Positions 11,683-23,560 of a stretch of 64,000 nucleotides of DNA are shown piece by piece (position 1 is the stretch's first letter; each line of letters begins with the position of its first letter). Made by a program: the position numbers and the translations under genes. The notes beneath the pieces were generated by a model, which ran no database searches, was not told the origin of the DNA, and worked only from the letters and a program-made list of their open reading frames with translations. The stretch comes from Nymphaea colorata (Eukaryota; Streptophyta; Magnoliopsida; Nymphaeales; Nymphaeaceae). The stretch covers positions 23,094,742 to 23,158,741 of the forward strand of contig NC_045141.1 of NCBI RefSeq assembly GCF_008831285.2, in the 5' to 3' direction.

Positions 11683-14600
11683 AAATCATACATAGACTAA
11701 ACACTAATTGTATGTGCATAAACATATATGTAGAGTCAGCAAGGTACAACAAGACGTGTGTGTGTGAGTGTGCTTACATCTATTCTAACAATGTTATGAT
11801 GCATAACTCAATCCATAAAGATATAAAAAAATTAGAAAATATAATAGCCAAAATAACCAGCAGAACTTTTATAGTTTCCAATAGGAAATAATGCCAACCA
11901 ACTTTTGCCTTCCAATTGAAGGAATCAAAGGATATATTATTGCATGCATGCATGTGGACATCCAAAAACAAATGCATGCACGTATATGAAAGCATGCAAC
12001 GAAAAACAAATTGCGGAATGGTAAAGGAAGAGAGCTGTGACTAATATGATCACAATATTCACTTTAAGGATGACCTACCATTTAACATACCGAGTAGGTC
12101 AATTCACCAGATTGATACTTTCATTACATAAAATCTATGGAAATGTCAATTGTGCTTATATATCAATCAAGAGGCCACCAAAAGCATCCAGATTATATTA
12201 TATTTTTAGTGAAAGGAAAAACAATAGATTCTTCTACTAGTATAACTTAAGATACCGTAATACGTTTGACAACATCTAACATTCGCTGTTCTTGAAAATA
12301 AATTACTTGGCTATTGTTTGAGTGTCATTCCTCTTCGATAAGCATTTCTGCTACGCTGGTTAGCTTTTAGTTCAATAGATATGTAGGATGTAGCTGATTT
12401 ACGAACTAAATGTGACCATATAGCCACTTCAAAACAGTGCAAGGCTACTTAGGACTTAGGAGTAGATAAACACCCCAAACAAATGATTCGCAATGTGATT
12501 CTTGGCATGATATACGATAGTCAGATGTCAGACCATATCAGAAGGACTCTTAAATTGCTTCAAGTAACCATGATCTTCACATGCTATTCAACCACAATCT
12601 AATGCAAACTGGAAACACAAAAAATAATATCCAGCAACCTAGTAAAATTTTCACTTCTGCAACTGAAGGTTAAAAAGTTAGAAAATACAATGTTCTGTAA
12701 AGCATGTTGACTTGGAGCACCAGATGAGGATGCAAGAATTTTTGGAAGTTCCCGCCTCAGTATTGATACATAAACCCTTTTTTGCAATTGCACAAGAGGC
12801 ACCAACCTGTGGACATAAACAACAAAATGATTCAATGAAGTAAATCCAAGTTTGGAAGTACAAAAAATGAAAAACTAACACAGTGATCTCAGTCGGAGGT
12901 GGCAGTAAAGAGGGTGCCATTTTCCGTAAGCATTGCCTTTGTTGACAACAAAATGATTCAATGAAGTAAATCCAAGTTTGGAAGTACAAAAAATGAAAAA
13001 CTAACACAGTGATCTCAGTCAGAGGTGGCAGTAAGAGGGTGCCATTTTCCGTAAGCATTGCCTTTGTCCTCCGCAACAAAAATGCTTTCAGTATATACTT
13101 CAATGCTCCAAATTGACTAGTGTTTTTGCCTGCAGAAGAGTATGTAGTACAAAAACCAAAGGTATTAAACATCAAGGTCAGAGTTATTTATTTGTGGCCT
13201 TGAATGTGTTTTGCCATTCTCATAGATATCAACCTCAGAGGCTCCTCAGAATGGCAAACTTCATTACAAGTAAAAAAAAAAAAAAAAAAAATTAATTAAA
13301 ATCGTGTGTCATAATAGCTGAGAATGAAACTTTGAAAATTATTGTAATTTCATCATATAATATAATATAAGATATTAAAAGTCTCACAATCTATTATCAA
13401 GTGCATGACTTAAGTAAAACAGAAAAAGAGAGGGAAATGCTTAGGCCATTTGACCACGAGGAAAAATTCATAGAAAAATGCCATACTAGCATGCAAAATT
13501 GTTCTAAATATCTAAGCAAAAACCTACCTATTGAAAATTTCAAACCCAATATACAGATTAACAAGACCTGAAACAGGACCTCCGGCTTCCTTGAACGCCT
13601 CAACAAAATCATCCAGTGATCCAAACAGAAGTGGCATACAAAAATGCAATAAAGCCCAAAGCTCAGAAATATTGTTTTGAATTGGTGTTCCTGTCAACAA
13701 CAGCCTCCTTGGCAGAACAAACTGGCTCTTGAGAACATTATACAAGACCTTCAAAAAGTGGTTAGGAATGAGATGTATAGTCTAAGCAGTCTTGCAAGAA
13801 TGACAATACATCAACAAGCATAAAAAGCATGATGCTGTGTAATAATTGACAATTGCATTGCAGATTTCAAATCCACAACAAGATAAAGAAAAGTCCATCA
13901 ACAATAATTCCTTCCAAAGTAGTATAAGCATATGTGCATTACTTACCAATAATCTTCATTCTACCAAATGTGTTTAATAAGAAACAAAGTGGTGAATCAC
14001 CACATAGGATAGAAATGATGTCTTCAATCGTCATTTGTGCACTACCCTAGCATTCCCCATCTTTTTCTCTCTCCAACGTGTCCTAGTAAATTGGAGCCTT
14101 GTTCAACCATGCAGCCAACCATGAAAAAAAGAACTTCAACGGCGTATTATTCGAAAACGTGTCTTATTCGAAAAAAACGCATTAAATATGCGAAAATTTA
14201 GTCAGCCGCAAAAAACGGAATTAGACGCATCTTTTTAAAAAAAAAACTTCAGAAAATAAAAAACTTGAAAAAAATTGTGTATTATACGTGTTTTGTCACA
14301 TTTTTTTCGTATTTTGAATTATTTTTATAATTTTCTGGTTTATTAAATGTTTTAAATTTTAAAAAAAATTGCTGATATTTTCCCGAGATATATAACTTTG
14401 CCGTATTATACCCGAGAAATTCCACGCCATATAATACCCCTACACGATATATGTAACAATTCAACATTTTCGCATGGCCTTCTCTTATTGTTTGAACCAT
14501 TATACTTCCTCAACCAACAACCTCATTGAACTGGACCAAAACTAACAACTTCTACATGAGAAGTTTCATTATTGAAACTTGAAAAGATCTACTCATAAGT

Positions 14601-17600
14601 AATTGTGAATACCATCTAACCAAACCTATCAATTACAACAATTGCATACCAACAAGGTGCCAATCTATGTCTCTAGTCATTTGAATTCATAACATTTTCC
14701 TATGATGTAATAGCATCAATAAGTTAAGGCTAGAGCAGAGATGCATTCTACACCTAATAGCATTTCAATTGTATCAATTTCATTTAACAAAAAACTGAAC
14801 ATTAAATTTTTCACGTTGGATAGACATCCAACTAATTTTTTACAAAAAATATTTAAGCAATTAAGCAAAATACTACAAAAGTTTAGAAGACTAAGTGCTC
14901 GAGAAAGAAAGTGTGAATTTTCAACTAAGAAAAATATGGAAGGTTTTAAAATGACGAAGAAGTTAATGAAAAAATTAGAAAATTTTTTTAGTAGTTAGAT
15001 AAACTTTAAAAAAGTAAAGACTGTTGGTAAGAAAGTAGTGAAAGCTTAGAAAAAGCATTACTTTTTATGAGTTCATAATGTCTAGGAGTGTTTCCAAAAA
15101 CTATGTTATGAATTTATCTCACTTTTTAATAAAAATCTGAAATCAATTTATAAAATGCTTTCAAAATATATATTAATTTTCATCAAACCGCGAAAACCAA
15201 TAAAAAAATAGGTAAAAATTTCAGACACTTCTAAAACTTCTAAGAAAATTAGTACAAGCCATAAAAAACATACGATGATTGGAAAGAATTTACACTTTTC
15301 AAAGACATGAAATTCACAAAATAATGAGCAAAGGCATTTCAAAATCATTCACGCAATTTTTTCTAAGCAGTGACTGAAAATTCATATATCTCGTCAAAAT
15401 GATTGTAATAATGTCTTACGTGAGGAAGGTTTGCAAAAAAATATTTGAGAAATCAAGTAAAAAGTTTTCAAAATATAAAAAAATGTGTCTTAAAAAAAAA
15501 CGTCTAAGTTTTTAACCAAAATAATGCATGACCCTGGCTTAAAACATCCTAAACATTGACGAAAATGCAAGACAATTTTTCAATCGTCAGACAAATTTCA
15601 AAAATGTTTGCAAATGTTGGCAAGGAAGTCGTGAAGGTCAAAATTGAAGAGACTTTAACTTAGAAAAAACATTTAACAAATATTTTCAGAGGATTGACAG
15701 AGCGCATATAAATGCAAAAAAAAAATTATGACATTTCTCAAACATTTAAAAAAGCTTATGCAAGTTATACGAAGAAAACATAAAAAATTGAAAAAAAAAT
15801 AGCAAAACTTTAAGAAAGAAAATAAAGTTCATAAATGTTTATTGAAGTCATTAATAATTATTTTCAAAAATATTTTGAAACAATACTTTGAATTTTATAA
15901 AAAAGTTTTCAACACAAGTTAGGCAACTTCTCATTCATTAAGACATTTTATTTACAGAAGATTTTCAAAACAGTGCAAATTTTCAAAAAGTCTAAAAAGA
16001 AAAGAAAGCTACATGACTTCAAAAAATTCTTCTAGTTTTAGTAAGAAACACACGCAAACGTAAAAAATGAACAAGTTACTTTCCATGGGTGCATAAATTC
16101 TGCACAAGAGTCTATGAAATATAAGTAACAAATTTTAATCTTTTGTCATAAATGCTTAAAAAAACTTTTCAAAAGTTTTAAGGTTTGTCAAAATTTGTAA
16201 AACACATGTACATAGTTTTCAAAATTTATATAGCAATTCTCGTAAGACATGAACCATCATCCAAGTATAACATTCACATGTGCCACTATCTCTCCACGTA
16301 GCCATTAGGCGACATGTCTAGACAATTCTGAATTGAAAAACTTGGCTCATTCTAGGCACCCGCTCCTGTTTTGTTTGAAACTTTGAAACATTACTTCCTA
16401 AACCAACAACCTCATTTACCAACAAGGTGTCAATCTATGGCTGTAGTCATTTTGCTTCATAACATTTCACTCTGTTGTGATCTCATCAATAAGTTGAGCT
16501 AAGAATACTCGATAGACAAATACTACACCTAGCAGCATGTCCATTGTATCAATTGTTCTTAATTAGAAGCCAAAAATTAAATTTCTACATTGAATAGACA
16601 TGTTAGTGACATCAACCATCAACCCAGTACAACATTCACATGTCTCACAATATCTCCAAAGAGCCATTGCAATTTCACATATGCATGGTTAAAACGGGAT
16701 ATCTAGTCAACAATGGAAGAACTTGGTTAATTCTAGGCACCTTCCTCGTTTTGTTTGAACCTTTATTTCCCTGCAACCTCATTTACCAACAAGGTGTCAA
16801 TCTATGTCTGCAGTCATTTTACATCAAACATTTCTCTCAAATGTAATAGCATAGAGCAGAAATGCAATCTATGAGGAGTCGTATACTAAATAACTTTTTA
16901 TTACGAACAATCATTGCTTCATTATTCAGAAACCATGGTTGTAACCATCCAATCTTAATTGTTGCTTTGGAATAACAAAAACTTGTTTAACTATATCTCC
17001 TAGAAACCAAGTATGTCCAAAGGATTATGAAAGCACAAATTCTTTCCCAAGTAGCATTGATAGTAGTGGTAACTTGTCAATCCATGGTTGTAGCTTGCAA
17101 TTGTTTCACATCTTACAATATTTTGTCTTCCTTGCACTAGCATCAACTAAGTTCAAACAAAATTGTAAGCATGCACGCATTCATTATTTACCAGTAATCC
17201 GCATTCTATCAACTGTATTTAATAAGGCATGAAGTGGTGAATCATCACAGAGGATAGAAATATTGTCATCAATCATCATCCATGCAAACCCCTCACTTGC
17301 CCTATCTCTTTCTCTCTCCATGGTGTGAAAGAAGTTAAAGCATTTTTCAAACACACAGTCAACCATGAACAGAAGAACTTGAACATCCTTGCACAGTCTG
17401 CCCTTGTTGTTTGAACTTTGAACCTCTACGTCCTCAACCAACAATCTCATCGACTTTGCCCAAAACTAACAATTTCTGCTTGATGAAGAGTTGCATGATT
17501 TACTAATAGGCAATTGTGAATATCATCTAACCAAGGCCATTACAATCAAATTCATAGCTAATGTTCAAATCAACATAAACTAGTCAATGATGACGGTTGC

Positions 17601-20600
17601 ATACCAACAAGGTGTCAATCAATAGCTATAGTCATTTTACTTCATAACGTTTCACTTTGTAGTAATAGCTTCAATAAATTAAGCCAAGATTAGAGCATAG
17701 ACTCACTTTACACCTAATAGCATTTCCATTGCATCAATTGCATTTAACTAAAAACTGAACAGTGAATTTTCACGTTGGATAGAGATCCAAATATATTTTA
17801 CAAAAATATTTGAGAAATTAAGCAAATTTCTATTAGAAGACTAAGTGTTTGACAAAAAAAGTGCAAATTTTCATCCAATATCATATAGAAAAATCCTAGA
17901 AAAAAATTTCAATATTTAGATAAACTTAACAAAATTGGTAAAATATATGAAAGTCATAAAATATTTAAAATTTATTCCCGTAAATTTTTTCTTTAAATGA
18001 CTCGGAATTCATATATATTTCCAAAATGACCGTAACAATCTATCATAAATCATGACCCCATGTGCGAAGAAGGTTTCCAAAAGATATTTGAGAAATAAAA
18101 TAAAAATTCAAAAAAAAAAAACAATGTGTCCAAGTAAAAGCTTACAAGTTTTTATCCAAAATAATGTATAACCTTGGGTTTAAAACGTCATAAATGTTGT
18201 CAATATTACAAGAAAAATTTTCAATAGTAGCATAAAGTTCAAAATGTCTACAAATGTTGGGAAAACAGTCAAGAAGGTCAACAAAAAGATCGTTGCTTTG
18301 AAAAAACATTACACAAATATATACAAATGATTGACAGACCTGTTTTTCTCAAATATCTACAAATGATTGAGAGATCAAATAAAAATGCAAAAAGAATTAT
18401 AAAGTTTTATGACATTTCTCAAACATTTAATAAAACTTGTGCAAGTTAGACGAAGAAAATATAAAAAAAAAAAGTTTGTCAAAGAAAATAAAGTTTCTAT
18501 TAAAATTATTTTCAAAAATATTTTGAAACTATTCTACGAATTCATAAAAAAAATTTAAAAAGTTTTGATAACTTCTCGACATGTTCTTTATAGAAAATTT
18601 GTAAAATATTAGTGAAATTATTCAAAAAATCCACAAAATACTAGAAAACTGCAAAAGAATAAAAAGTTACATGACGTCAAAATAAGTATGCAATTTTAGT
18701 ATGAAAGCCATGAAAATCTAATAAAAGAACATATTAGTTTTCATATGCAAATAATTGTGCACAAGAGTCTATAAAATTTAATAACAAATTTTTAAAACTT
18801 TTGTAGCAAATGTTTAGAAAATTTGTAAAATATTTGTACACAGTTTTCAAAACATATGGAAGTTTCCATTTAGGGTAGCTTCTCAAAGCTATGCCATGTA
18901 TTTACCTAAATTTTTATAATAAAAATAGAAAAATCAATTTCTCGAATGTTTTCAAAAATATATATTAATTTTCATCAAACAGCACAAAACTACACAAGAA
19001 TTTGTAAAAATTTAACTATTTAAGACACTTCACAATACATGTCATATAAAGACCATATATAGATTCAGAATATTTAGTGACAACATTTCAAATCATCCTC
19101 ATAAATTTATTAACAAAGTGTCTAAAATTCATATAAATTTATAAAATAATCATAACCACCTGAGGTAAGTCAATGACATCTTATGAAATGAAGGTTTGCA
19201 AAAAATATTTGAGAAATCAAGTAAAATTTTAACATTTCAAAATCATTCTAACGAATTTTTTCAAAAAATGACTCAAAACTCATACAATTTTTCAAAAATA
19301 TTGTAAAAACATGTGGTAAATAATGACATCTTGTATAAGGAACGTTTGCAAAAAATATTTGACAAATCAAATAAAAAATTTAAAAAGATAAGAAAACAAC
19401 ATGTCCATGATGAATATACAACAGACCAAACCAAAGTAGATTACGAGTATGTAAAAGATGGATATCTTCTAGGAGTTGTATCCCTGACTCGTTTGTCCAC
19501 CAGATATCAAATTTGATAGCTTCTATCCAAGCCACTCTCATCAACACTATTTGATGTCTAGTGGATGAAGTCTCAATAGCTCAACCATGTCATTTGGGAC
19601 TAGGATAACGATATTTACATTGCAAGAGATTTATTTTTAAGCTTATTAATTTTGACGCAAGAGAAATTATTGTGTTTTCTGCTTTCGCTATGGCAGACAT
19701 ATAAATTAATTATTATTCTTTAAATTAGCTTCGCCATAAGCTAATAACCTCCTAGCATGAACGTTACTGTGTTCAAATTGATTTTGTTTTATGGCTACTG
19801 TATCTTATTACATAAGTTAGTTCACCAATATTACAAGCTAACACATAATATATCATGGCGAAATCAACTCTTACAGAGTTTAGGGTGAAAAGAGAAGAAA
19901 AGGAGACTTTTTAATATCTCTAATGCTAAACCTAGAAGGATTATCCTCTGGCAAATCCAGCCTAAACATGAACAATCAATTACACTGGAAGTTGATACCT
20001 AAGAAAATAATTGGCAAGTAAACTAAACAAGAAACAATGAAATAATAAACATGAAGATTCACTTGGTTCAAAGTTCAAACAGCGTTGTAGTGATATACTG
20101 ACACTGGATGCATTCTTGAGCCGTTGAGCTTCGTCAATTACCGCAAAGCACCAGGGCATTTGAGAAAGAAATTCCTGATCCAGTATTGCAATGTCATATG
20201 TCGTTAAGAAGGCATCAAATGGTAAAGTTGGCTGCAAAATTATAACAAAACATTAGCATTTGACACAAAAAAACATAGCAACCTAATCTTGTTAATAAAC
20301 CAAGACAAGGAACCATATATATGTTACCAATCCTTATCACTTGCCTACTGCTACTGTAAAAAAATAACACTAACACAATATAAATAGCAGAACAACTTGC
20401 AATCAGGTAGATCAATCTCACTTAAAGAAAGAGAAAGCACAGCAAACTCTATGTAAACCAGACTTATGAAGTTGAGTCATACATGCCAATGAAAACCAAA
20501 TCCTAGAACCCATCACAATCAAGGTACAGGACAATCAGCTCCAAAACCTATTTGGACCTTGGCATAGCATAGTAAAACACATGCAAAGGAGTAATATGCT

Positions 20601-22800
20601 ACCAAAATTTCTCACAACCAAGCTATCAATCAATCAAACAATTATGATACGGCATTTAGTATCTTCAGTGGCAAAGAAGCTCAAAATCGAGAAAAAAAAC
20701 TTACATGTTTAAAATTAGTGCAAATTAATAAATTTTTAAAGAGATAGAGGGAAAGAGAGTTACACTAATGACAATGAATTATTTAGGCATCATTTAGGAT
20801 GTACCACAATGAATTATGCATAGCTTGAACAGAGTTGGTTGTGCACAATTGGCAATTACTACATAAAGTAGATACAATATAATTAACTTGGAGTTAGTGA
20901 ACAGGAATATTCATGCACCAGTATAAGACTTACATTGCCTTTACATCGCTTGCTAACATGTTCTAGCATCTTCTTGCGCAGGAGACAACGCAGCACTTTG
21001 TCACCAACATATCGCATAACTTTAAGATTTGGTGAAAATGTGGCAAACTCTGACATCCAACCATCTGTGACACTGAGAGGACATAATATCACTGCAGGAA
21101 AAGGTAGTTGAGCATCAATAAAAAGTATCACATATGTACCTGGCCCATCTATAAACTTCGCCACGAGTAAACGAGGTAATCAAAAGAAAAGATCAGAAAT
21201 CTAAACTTACAAAAAGGCCCAGGTATTTTCTGTTCAAATTTTAAATAGCTCAGAAAACAAATAGCTTGCAACGTTTTTCCAAGACCCATCTGCAAAACCG
21301 CATATCAGATGTAGACTCCATAAAACATAATTATATGGATAGACTGCAGAAACACAAGAGACAAAGGGAGAATGATCTTTGTACAGAAAAAACTTTCTTG
21401 TTGAAAAAGGTGTGTAGGAGTTTTGGAAAAACTATGCACACCAGTCATAAAGTGTCATCAAAGAACCCTTGAAAATTCGTTCAAACCTAATGACTTTATT
21501 AAAAGGTTAATGAAAATAAAAATAGTAACATGCGGCAGAGCAACAAAATTACATAGCATTCAACCAAAGATTTGCATTAGTTTTATAGCATTTATGAATC
21601 AAGATAAAAACTAAAATTACTTAGCACAGAGATGCATGGGACCTAACGCACATCAAAATTTTGTGTGCAATAAGCGATATTAGAAGTTGTAAGGAAAAAA
21701 TGTTCTTACACTTAATATTTAACGAGTGATCGAAGGTCCAAGAGTAGCCACCAACAACGATATGAAAAATCATAGGCAAATAGAAAACAAGTATAACACA
21801 CCAATATCCTAGCCAGGTGGCCCAACTAACAAGTAGTCACTCATGATGATTGAAGCTAATTATGACAGAGGGCACGCATGACCAAATTTTTTGCCCTAGA
21901 AAATAAAAAGTTCGACTATATTCCATCCCCCATGAAAACCCACGAATTACAAGCGTATCAGAGCAAATACAATGTAAAGAAATATACCATTTCCCAATTT
22001 CTTGCGGATCAAAGTTTTCATCTAAAACCCCTAATGAAGCAAACCAATCGCAGGAGGAACAGAGACAATAAAATAAATGAATAAGCATCATAATTCAAGA
22101 TATTCTAACGAATGACAATTTGCATCCAACACCCTGATAAAACCACCTACCACAATAAAAGGGCATCTGTATCAAAATGAATAAACACATTGTCGATGTC
22201 AATTTCTTGAAAACCATAGCTTCAGTTAAAATCCGTACATGGAATACAGTAGTTGCAGGCAAAGAGGCGTCAATAGAGAACAAATAATACCATCACAGTT
22301 ACCAATTCTCAAGAACGAGGAACCAATAGCTACAGTAGAAGGAGCCGATACAGAACAAACAAGTCATCCTTGAAATCGAGCCAGAACTTCCACAAAACAA
22401 ACCCTTAAACCTCAAGAAAATAGCAATCTGACTGATAATCCATCAATTCCCCCATGCAAAGAACGCAATGCTGCCAAATAAACAAGACAAAGAGAAAATG
22501 ACCAACCTCGTCTCCTGCAAATCACAAAGATTGAAACCCATCAGCAAGTTGAACAAAATTAAGAGAAAAAAAGGAAATGAGAAGGTGGAGACAGAGAAGG
22601 CCAATACCGAGGATAACATTGACGCCCTGCTGATATCTGCGTATGAGCCACGCGACGCCCTCCACCTGATGAGGTTTCAGGGTACCTGAGACACCCCACG
22701 CCGCTACGTCCACGTGATGGTCAGCCCCCTCCTTCCGATCCTCGTCGCCGGATAAGATTGTCCGAGCGGCCACCATAAGCCTCCGCATGTACTGCACCAT
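5411..22800 (-). CDS. CHR10: SNF2 chromatin remodeler with macro domain (ALC1/CHD1L type, CHR10-like)
   Basis: Nuclear ATP-dependent nucleosome remodeler; in animals the macro domain binds poly(ADP-ribose) and releases autoinhibition at DNA damage. Seventeen coding exons (minus): 22608-22800, 22507-22514, 21211-21289, 20934-21091, 20103-20231, 13568-13748, 13006-13129, 12689-12806, 11032-11121, 10797-10904, 10483-10686, 10120-10245, 9342-10009, 7183-7328, 6720-6890, 6426-6540, 5411-5435. They sum to 2643 nt, 880 aa plus stop, close to the Arabidopsis length as I recall it. Motif I GDEMGLGKT is at residues 65-73, motif II is DEAQ near 179 (DEAH in many relatives), motif [12 protein letters not shown] near 207, motif [12 protein letters not shown] near 449, and motif [10 protein letters not shown] near 482. 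An acidic linker follows, then a macro domain from about 712 ([31 protein letters not shown]) to YYFRRFA. The start ATG at 22800 is the first in frame after a CT-rich leader; M5 is an alternative. Apparently intact. Confidence 0.93.
5436..6425 (-). other. Last intron of CHR10
   Basis: Donor GTGAGT (read on minus) follows the exon ending in ATTTTTGT, and acceptor TTGCAG precedes GTACTACTTTCG. Joining restores the IFVYYFRRFA ending. If the intron is retained, the frame stops at once (GTG TGA), removing the last seven residues. An open frame at 5632-5907 on plus has no recognisable similarity. Confidence 0.85.
7664..8890. mobile_element. Candidate inserted element with GTACC-rich ends, in CHR10 intron 14-13
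   Basis: Both ends are built from GTACCG/GTACCC motifs in opposite orientation: GGTACCGGTACGGGTATG near 7690 and repeated CCCGTA hexamers at about 8846-8880. Between them lies DNA unlike the AT-rich intron, with GC-rich stretches of GGCGACGGC type near 7960-8090, and T-rich tracts near 8240-8390. The open frame at 7963-8400 is low complexity and not a recognised transposase. The structure suggests a non-autonomous DNA transposon or an LTR-like fragment; no target duplication was established and the class is unknown. Confidence 0.45.
11622..11678 (+). repeat. (TA)n microsatellite
   Basis: An uninterrupted TA run of about 57 nt inside a CHR10 intron (between exons 12689-12806 and 11032-11121). 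Confidence 0.97.
12820..13067 (-). repeat. Tandem duplication containing part of a CHR10 exon
   Basis: Two tandem copies of about 123 nt lie at 12820-12942 and 12946-13067. Each holds the 3' half of a CHR10 exon with its donor and part of the next intron. The copy at 13006-13067 is continuous with the upstream half of the exon and reads [16 protein letters not shown] in frame. The other copy has one extra base (GTAAAG versus GTAAG on plus), which shifts the frame, and it lacks the upstream half and its acceptor. It therefore looks like a dead exon fragment within the intron. Confidence 0.9.
13749..20102 (-). repeat. 6.35-kb CHR10 intron filled with diverged long repeats
   Basis: The intron separates the exons encoding NASS and [10 protein letters not shown] segment starting near 13945 (TAATCTTCATTCTACCAA) recurs near 17190 (TAATCCGCATTCTATCAA), and similarity continues through the following 1-2 kb. 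A sub-motif ACCAACAAGGTGTCAATCTA occurs near 14650, 16410, 16780 and 17610, each followed by TAGTCATTTT-like sequence. Much of the rest is A/T-rich with recurring TTTGAGAAATCAAGTAAAA-like phrases. No reverse transcriptase, integrase or transposase frame was seen. A duplicated or nested non-coding element family seems likely. Confidence 0.75.
22507..22514 (-). other. CHR10: 8-nt microexon of CHR10
   Basis: GAGACGAG (minus) is flanked by TTTGCAG and GTTGGT. It bridges the first exon, which ends in ATC CTC G, and the third, which begins ATG GGT, giving ILG-DEMGLGKT. It therefore supplies most of the Gly-Asp-Glu of the Walker A region. Without it the frame is broken, so it must be included for a functional ATPase. 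Confidence 0.88.
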
Positions 22801-23560
22801 TTCTTCTCCTTCTACACAGAGAGTGTGTGGGTGAGACAGAAAGAGAGGGAAATATTGAAAAAGGAAAGCGCGCGCCCAATCAAGAATTCCTTCCGCACAG
22901 GGAGTGAGAGAGAGAGAGGGGGGGGGGGAGAGGGACATATTGAAAAAGAAAAGTGCGCGCCCGCGAGTTCTTGTAAGACCGAAGAGAGAGAGCACACGTG
23001 TCTCCACTTGCCTAGGTGGGCAAGGTCTGCGACACATGGCCCAGGCGGTTCTTGATATTTTGTATCCGTTGTTGTTTCGATCAAGGAAAAGAGCGGCCAG
23101 CTACTTAGAAATAGTTCATATGAATCTAATTTTCTAATTGTTGGTACGTGTCTTTGTTTCAGTGAACCGAACAACGAACGAGAGTGAACAGAGAGGAAAG
23201 GGAGAGGAAGAGGAAGGGAGGTCGGGCTAGAGGTCGACGCAGCTCTCGCCTCCGCCACAGAGAAAGAGTGGGAGAGAGCGAGTGCCAGGGACAGAGATTC
23301 ACATACCTGTCCGCCGGAAACCGCTGGTGAAGAGGGGGCACTGGGGCTGTAGAGGAGGAAGGGCAAGTCACTGGGGAGGGAGAGAGAGAGAGAGAGAACG
23401 ACAGCTGCGTCGGCCATGACCAATGCAGCTCTTGCCTCCACCGGAGACAGAGATAGAGAGAAGGAGAGAGAGGCCTGGGAGAAAGGGAAAAGGCACCGCC
23501 GGAGGAAAACACTCGGTTAGTAGCGCCGGTCAGCAGAGGGAGAGTACAGGTGAAGGGGGG
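22801..23560 (-). promoter_or_regulatory. CHR10 leader and promoter region, CT-rich with short tandem repeat
   Basis: On the minus strand this is a CT-rich tract of the kind found in plant leaders. A roughly 80-nt unit containing GA-rich sequence, ATATTGAAAAAG and GCGCGCCC occurs twice, at about 22822-22885 and 22903-22975. Further up, GGTGGAGGCAAGAGCTGC near 23435 and GCGGAGGCGAGAGCTGC near 23245 are also near-repeats. Long minus-strand open frames here are Ser/Leu/Pro-rich low-complexity sequence and are not called as genes. No clear TATA box was found. Confidence 0.4.

Noticed and set aside
11616..11891. 91-aa plus-strand frame
   Set aside because: Its first third is translation of a TA microsatellite within a CHR10 intron.
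12880..12942. Second copy of the exon encoding LTENGT...LTEIT as a real exon
   Set aside because: One-base insertion shifts its frame, and it lacks the upstream half and acceptor; only the copy at 13006 keeps the 880-aa frame.
22812..23441. 209-aa minus-strand open frame (Ser/Leu/Pro-rich)
   Set aside because: Low-complexity CT-rich leader sequence; translation is dominated by repeats of Ser, Leu and Pro with no domain.
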